NCBI GenBank assembly: GCA_021441665.1
Contig: JAGYYN010016463.1
Location: 1-22,284, forward strand
Length of the DNA: 22,284 bases
Direction of reading: 5' to 3'
Source of the DNA: Euplotes cf. woodruffi 2 WChen-2021
Lineage: Eukaryota; Ciliophora; Spirotrichea; Euplotida; Euplotidae
A model generated the notes under the pieces. The model saw only the letters and a program-made list of their open reading frames with translations. It was not told the DNA's origin and searched no databases. Both the position numbers and the translations under genes were made by a program. Below, one piece after another: positions 20,897 through 22,284 of this stretch; positions within the stretch are counted from its first letter, which is position 1; the number at the start of each line of letters is the position of its first letter.

Positions 20897-21623
20897 TTAT
20901 GTGTTATTGTCATTTTCATCTCGAATCACCACAGCCTCGACACTTCTGCTTGGATAGAAGTTTTGATGCGTTAAGTTTTTATTTAAATTATTTTTCCTCA
21001 AATTTAACGCTTTAGCTTTATTTTCTTCAGACTGAGCTGTCTCAAATCTCAAATTGGTCTGAAATTGTTTGATTATTTAGTCGATGTATTCACACTGATA
21101 TTATATTTGTTGTAAATTTTCTGAGCAGCTCCTGATTGAACTGAGAGATCAGTAGAAGGTGCAAATTTGCTGTTACATTTTAGCAAAAGTTTGCTCCTTC
21201 TGCATGTTCTTCGTTTGGACACCTTTCTTTTCCTCTTTTTAAGCATCTTGATCTTAGACTGGTCGAGAAACAGCATTCGATTACTTGGAGATATGGAAGG
21301 CATTGATGTGTTTCTAAACCTATTTCTCAATATCTAAAGATAGCCCAAAAGATCTTTTGCTTTGATTAACTACACAGTGAATTATACCACATGCCATCAG
21401 TATTTAGCAGTCAAGCAAAATAGAATAAATTTTGATTGTAGCAAAATCGAAAATTTTATTTGTATTGAATACTCTAATGGTGCTGGTAGCAATTTGGCTT
21501 ACTTTGTGATTTTCTTTTGAACCTCCTGATTCGCTCTGACTCTGATGCATCATTTTTAATACTTTTTGATAATTTTTGGATGACTCAGCCTTCTTTCACT
21601 ATCTGCTGGGTGCTTGAAGACAT
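20897..21623 (-). CDS. basic protein with three +1 frameshifts, unrecognised
   Basis: About 196 residues. Exon 1 starts at ATG 21623 (MSSSTQQIVKEGCVIQKLSK) and ends FKRKSQ; a 133-nt intron (21370-21502, GTAAGC to TGTGTAG) joins in phase to INQSKRSFGLSLDIEK. Three shift sites follow: AAA_TAG_G (21322) to RFRNTSMPSISPSNRM; AAA_TAA_T (21075) to NQTISDQFEICDSSVCRK; AAA_TAA_A (21020) to KAKALNLRKNNLNKNLTHQ. The stop is TAA 20899-20897. A Lys/Arg cluster near residue 85 (KMLKKRKRKVSKRRTCRRSK) looks like a nuclear signal or nucleic-acid-binding patch. No family seen. An alternative start at ATG 21397, inside the proposed intron, would give a shorter protein of 165 residues. The three frameshifts are supported by open frames on both sides. 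Confidence 0.7.
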
Positions 21624-21802
21624 ATTAGATGATATATTTTGAATTATTATGCTTAAATTTCAAAATATAGGCAATTTATATTTTTTATTACTTCTCATTC
21701 TCTCATTATCTTTAATGAATTCTTTTTAATCTAAAATTAAGCTATCATAATTTAGCCATCTATTATTTAGCTAATTTTGAATACTTTAGTAATTAATTAT
21801 TG
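21624..21802. promoter_or_regulatory. shared spacer of a divergent gene pair
   Basis: This 179-bp AT-rich gap must hold the 5' regions of two genes transcribed away from each other. The bases just before the plus-strand ATG (AATTATTGATG, 21795-21805) are identical to those before the Myb gene start (17516-17526). No TATA-like element can be singled out in such AT-rich DNA. Confidence 0.35.
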
Positions 21803-22202
21803 ATGGAATTAGCCAAACACGTATCAGCAGACGGACATATTTTCAAAAATGAAGCGATGATGGACTCTGAACAGCCTTTTGTATCTTTCCCTGCTGTACT
21901 CGCCCCGAAATCAACTGAAGATGACGATGTTATCATTATTACGAACATTAATAGCAAAGAAAGCGGAGTGAAGGAGGAAGGGGGATCGAATAATTGACAA
22001 GCTAAAAAGACATTCGATCATCAGTTTTTATTAGAGTAAATTGCACCATATTTACATCTAATCTTTACTACATAGTCAAAGCTCGGACTCAGACATCAAA
22101 GTAATCCCGGGGAAATGTAGATACGGGTATGATAAAACAAGGCTTTTTGATTTTATTAACTCAATTGTAAAATTTAAACTTTATAAAGCTACAAATCAAT
22201 AA
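21803..22202 (+). CDS. small protein of 119 residues, unrecognised
   Basis: From ATG 21803 (MELAKHVSADGHIFKNEAMM), through an acidic stretch (STEDDDVIIITNINSKES), UGA-encoded Cys at 21995-21997, and TFDHQFLL. A 40-nt intron (22036-22075, GTAAAT to ACATAG) removes an in-frame TAA and joins DQSSDSDIKVIPGKCRYGYD, then KTRLFDFINSIVKFKLYKAT. The stop is TAA 22200-22202. The intron phase is consistent and the second exon looks clearly protein-like. No domain recognised. Reading without the intron would stop at TAA 22037-22039. Confidence 0.7.
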
Positions 22203-22284
22203 TGGTATCTTTGTCTCTCGTTGTTGTCAGTAACTGGTTGGTCAGCGAATGCATTCACAAAACTATAGTTATTTAGTTGTTTTT

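Noticed and set aside
1-22284. Euplotes chromosome-breakage motif (ATTGAA-type) in the gaps
   Set aside because: TTGAA and TTCAA occur in many places, including inside genes, so no single occurrence can be called without mapped chromosome ends.
1-22284. tRNA, rRNA, CRISPR arrays, transposons, telomere repeats
   Set aside because: Looked for on both strands; no T-loop-like GTTCRANNC with a matching stem, no spaced direct repeats, no transposase or reverse transcriptase motifs, and no C4A4/G4T4 runs seen.

Overview
The window reads as nuclear DNA of a Euplotes-like spirotrich ciliate. UGA is sense and means cysteine: it supplies the second zinc-binding Cys of a C2H2 finger (gene at 4796-5476) and falls on a Cys that is conserved in the RCK region of a BK-type channel (10241-13788). 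Only UAA and UAG stop translation. Introns are tiny (mostly 24-46 nt, with a cluster at 24-29 nt) and genes are repeatedly joined across an in-frame UAA or UAG by a +1 ribosomal frameshift, nearly always at AAA_TAA or AAA_TAG. Together these are hallmarks of Euplotes. Most apparent ORF ends in this window are therefore not gene ends.

Layout. 1-2485: two plus-strand genes, a two-HMG-box protein (5' end cut by the window) and a TPR protein. 2919-5476: three minus-strand genes, a small unknown gene, an unknown basic protein with a duplicated motif, and a three-finger C2H2 protein. 5579-6583: plus-strand small gene(s) of unknown function. 6831-9671: minus-strand cyclic-nucleotide-binding protein with at least five +1 frameshift sites, and a 5' piece that probably belongs to the same gene. 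10241-13788: plus-strand BK/SLO-like K+ channel with RCK domains and four frameshift sites. 13969-18991: plus-strand run of an uncertain protein, a 631-residue Ser/Asn/Asp-rich protein, two small basic or unknown genes and a Myb/SANT protein resembling GON4L. 19142-21623: three minus-strand genes: SSNA1/DIP13, a coiled-coil protein, and a basic protein with three frameshifts. 21803-22202: a small plus-strand gene.

There is no sign of operon-like function. The genes are a mix of nuclear proteins (HMG, Myb, C2H2), cilium or membrane proteins (SSNA1, CNBD, BK-like channel) and proteins I do not recognise. Spacing is very tight (about 70-180 bp in the right half) and no C4A4/G4T4 telomere repeats occur. 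That is odd for a Euplotes macronucleus made of one-gene chromosomes, so the window is either germline DNA or a multigene somatic chromosome. I see no RNA genes, mobile elements, CRISPR arrays or long repeats.
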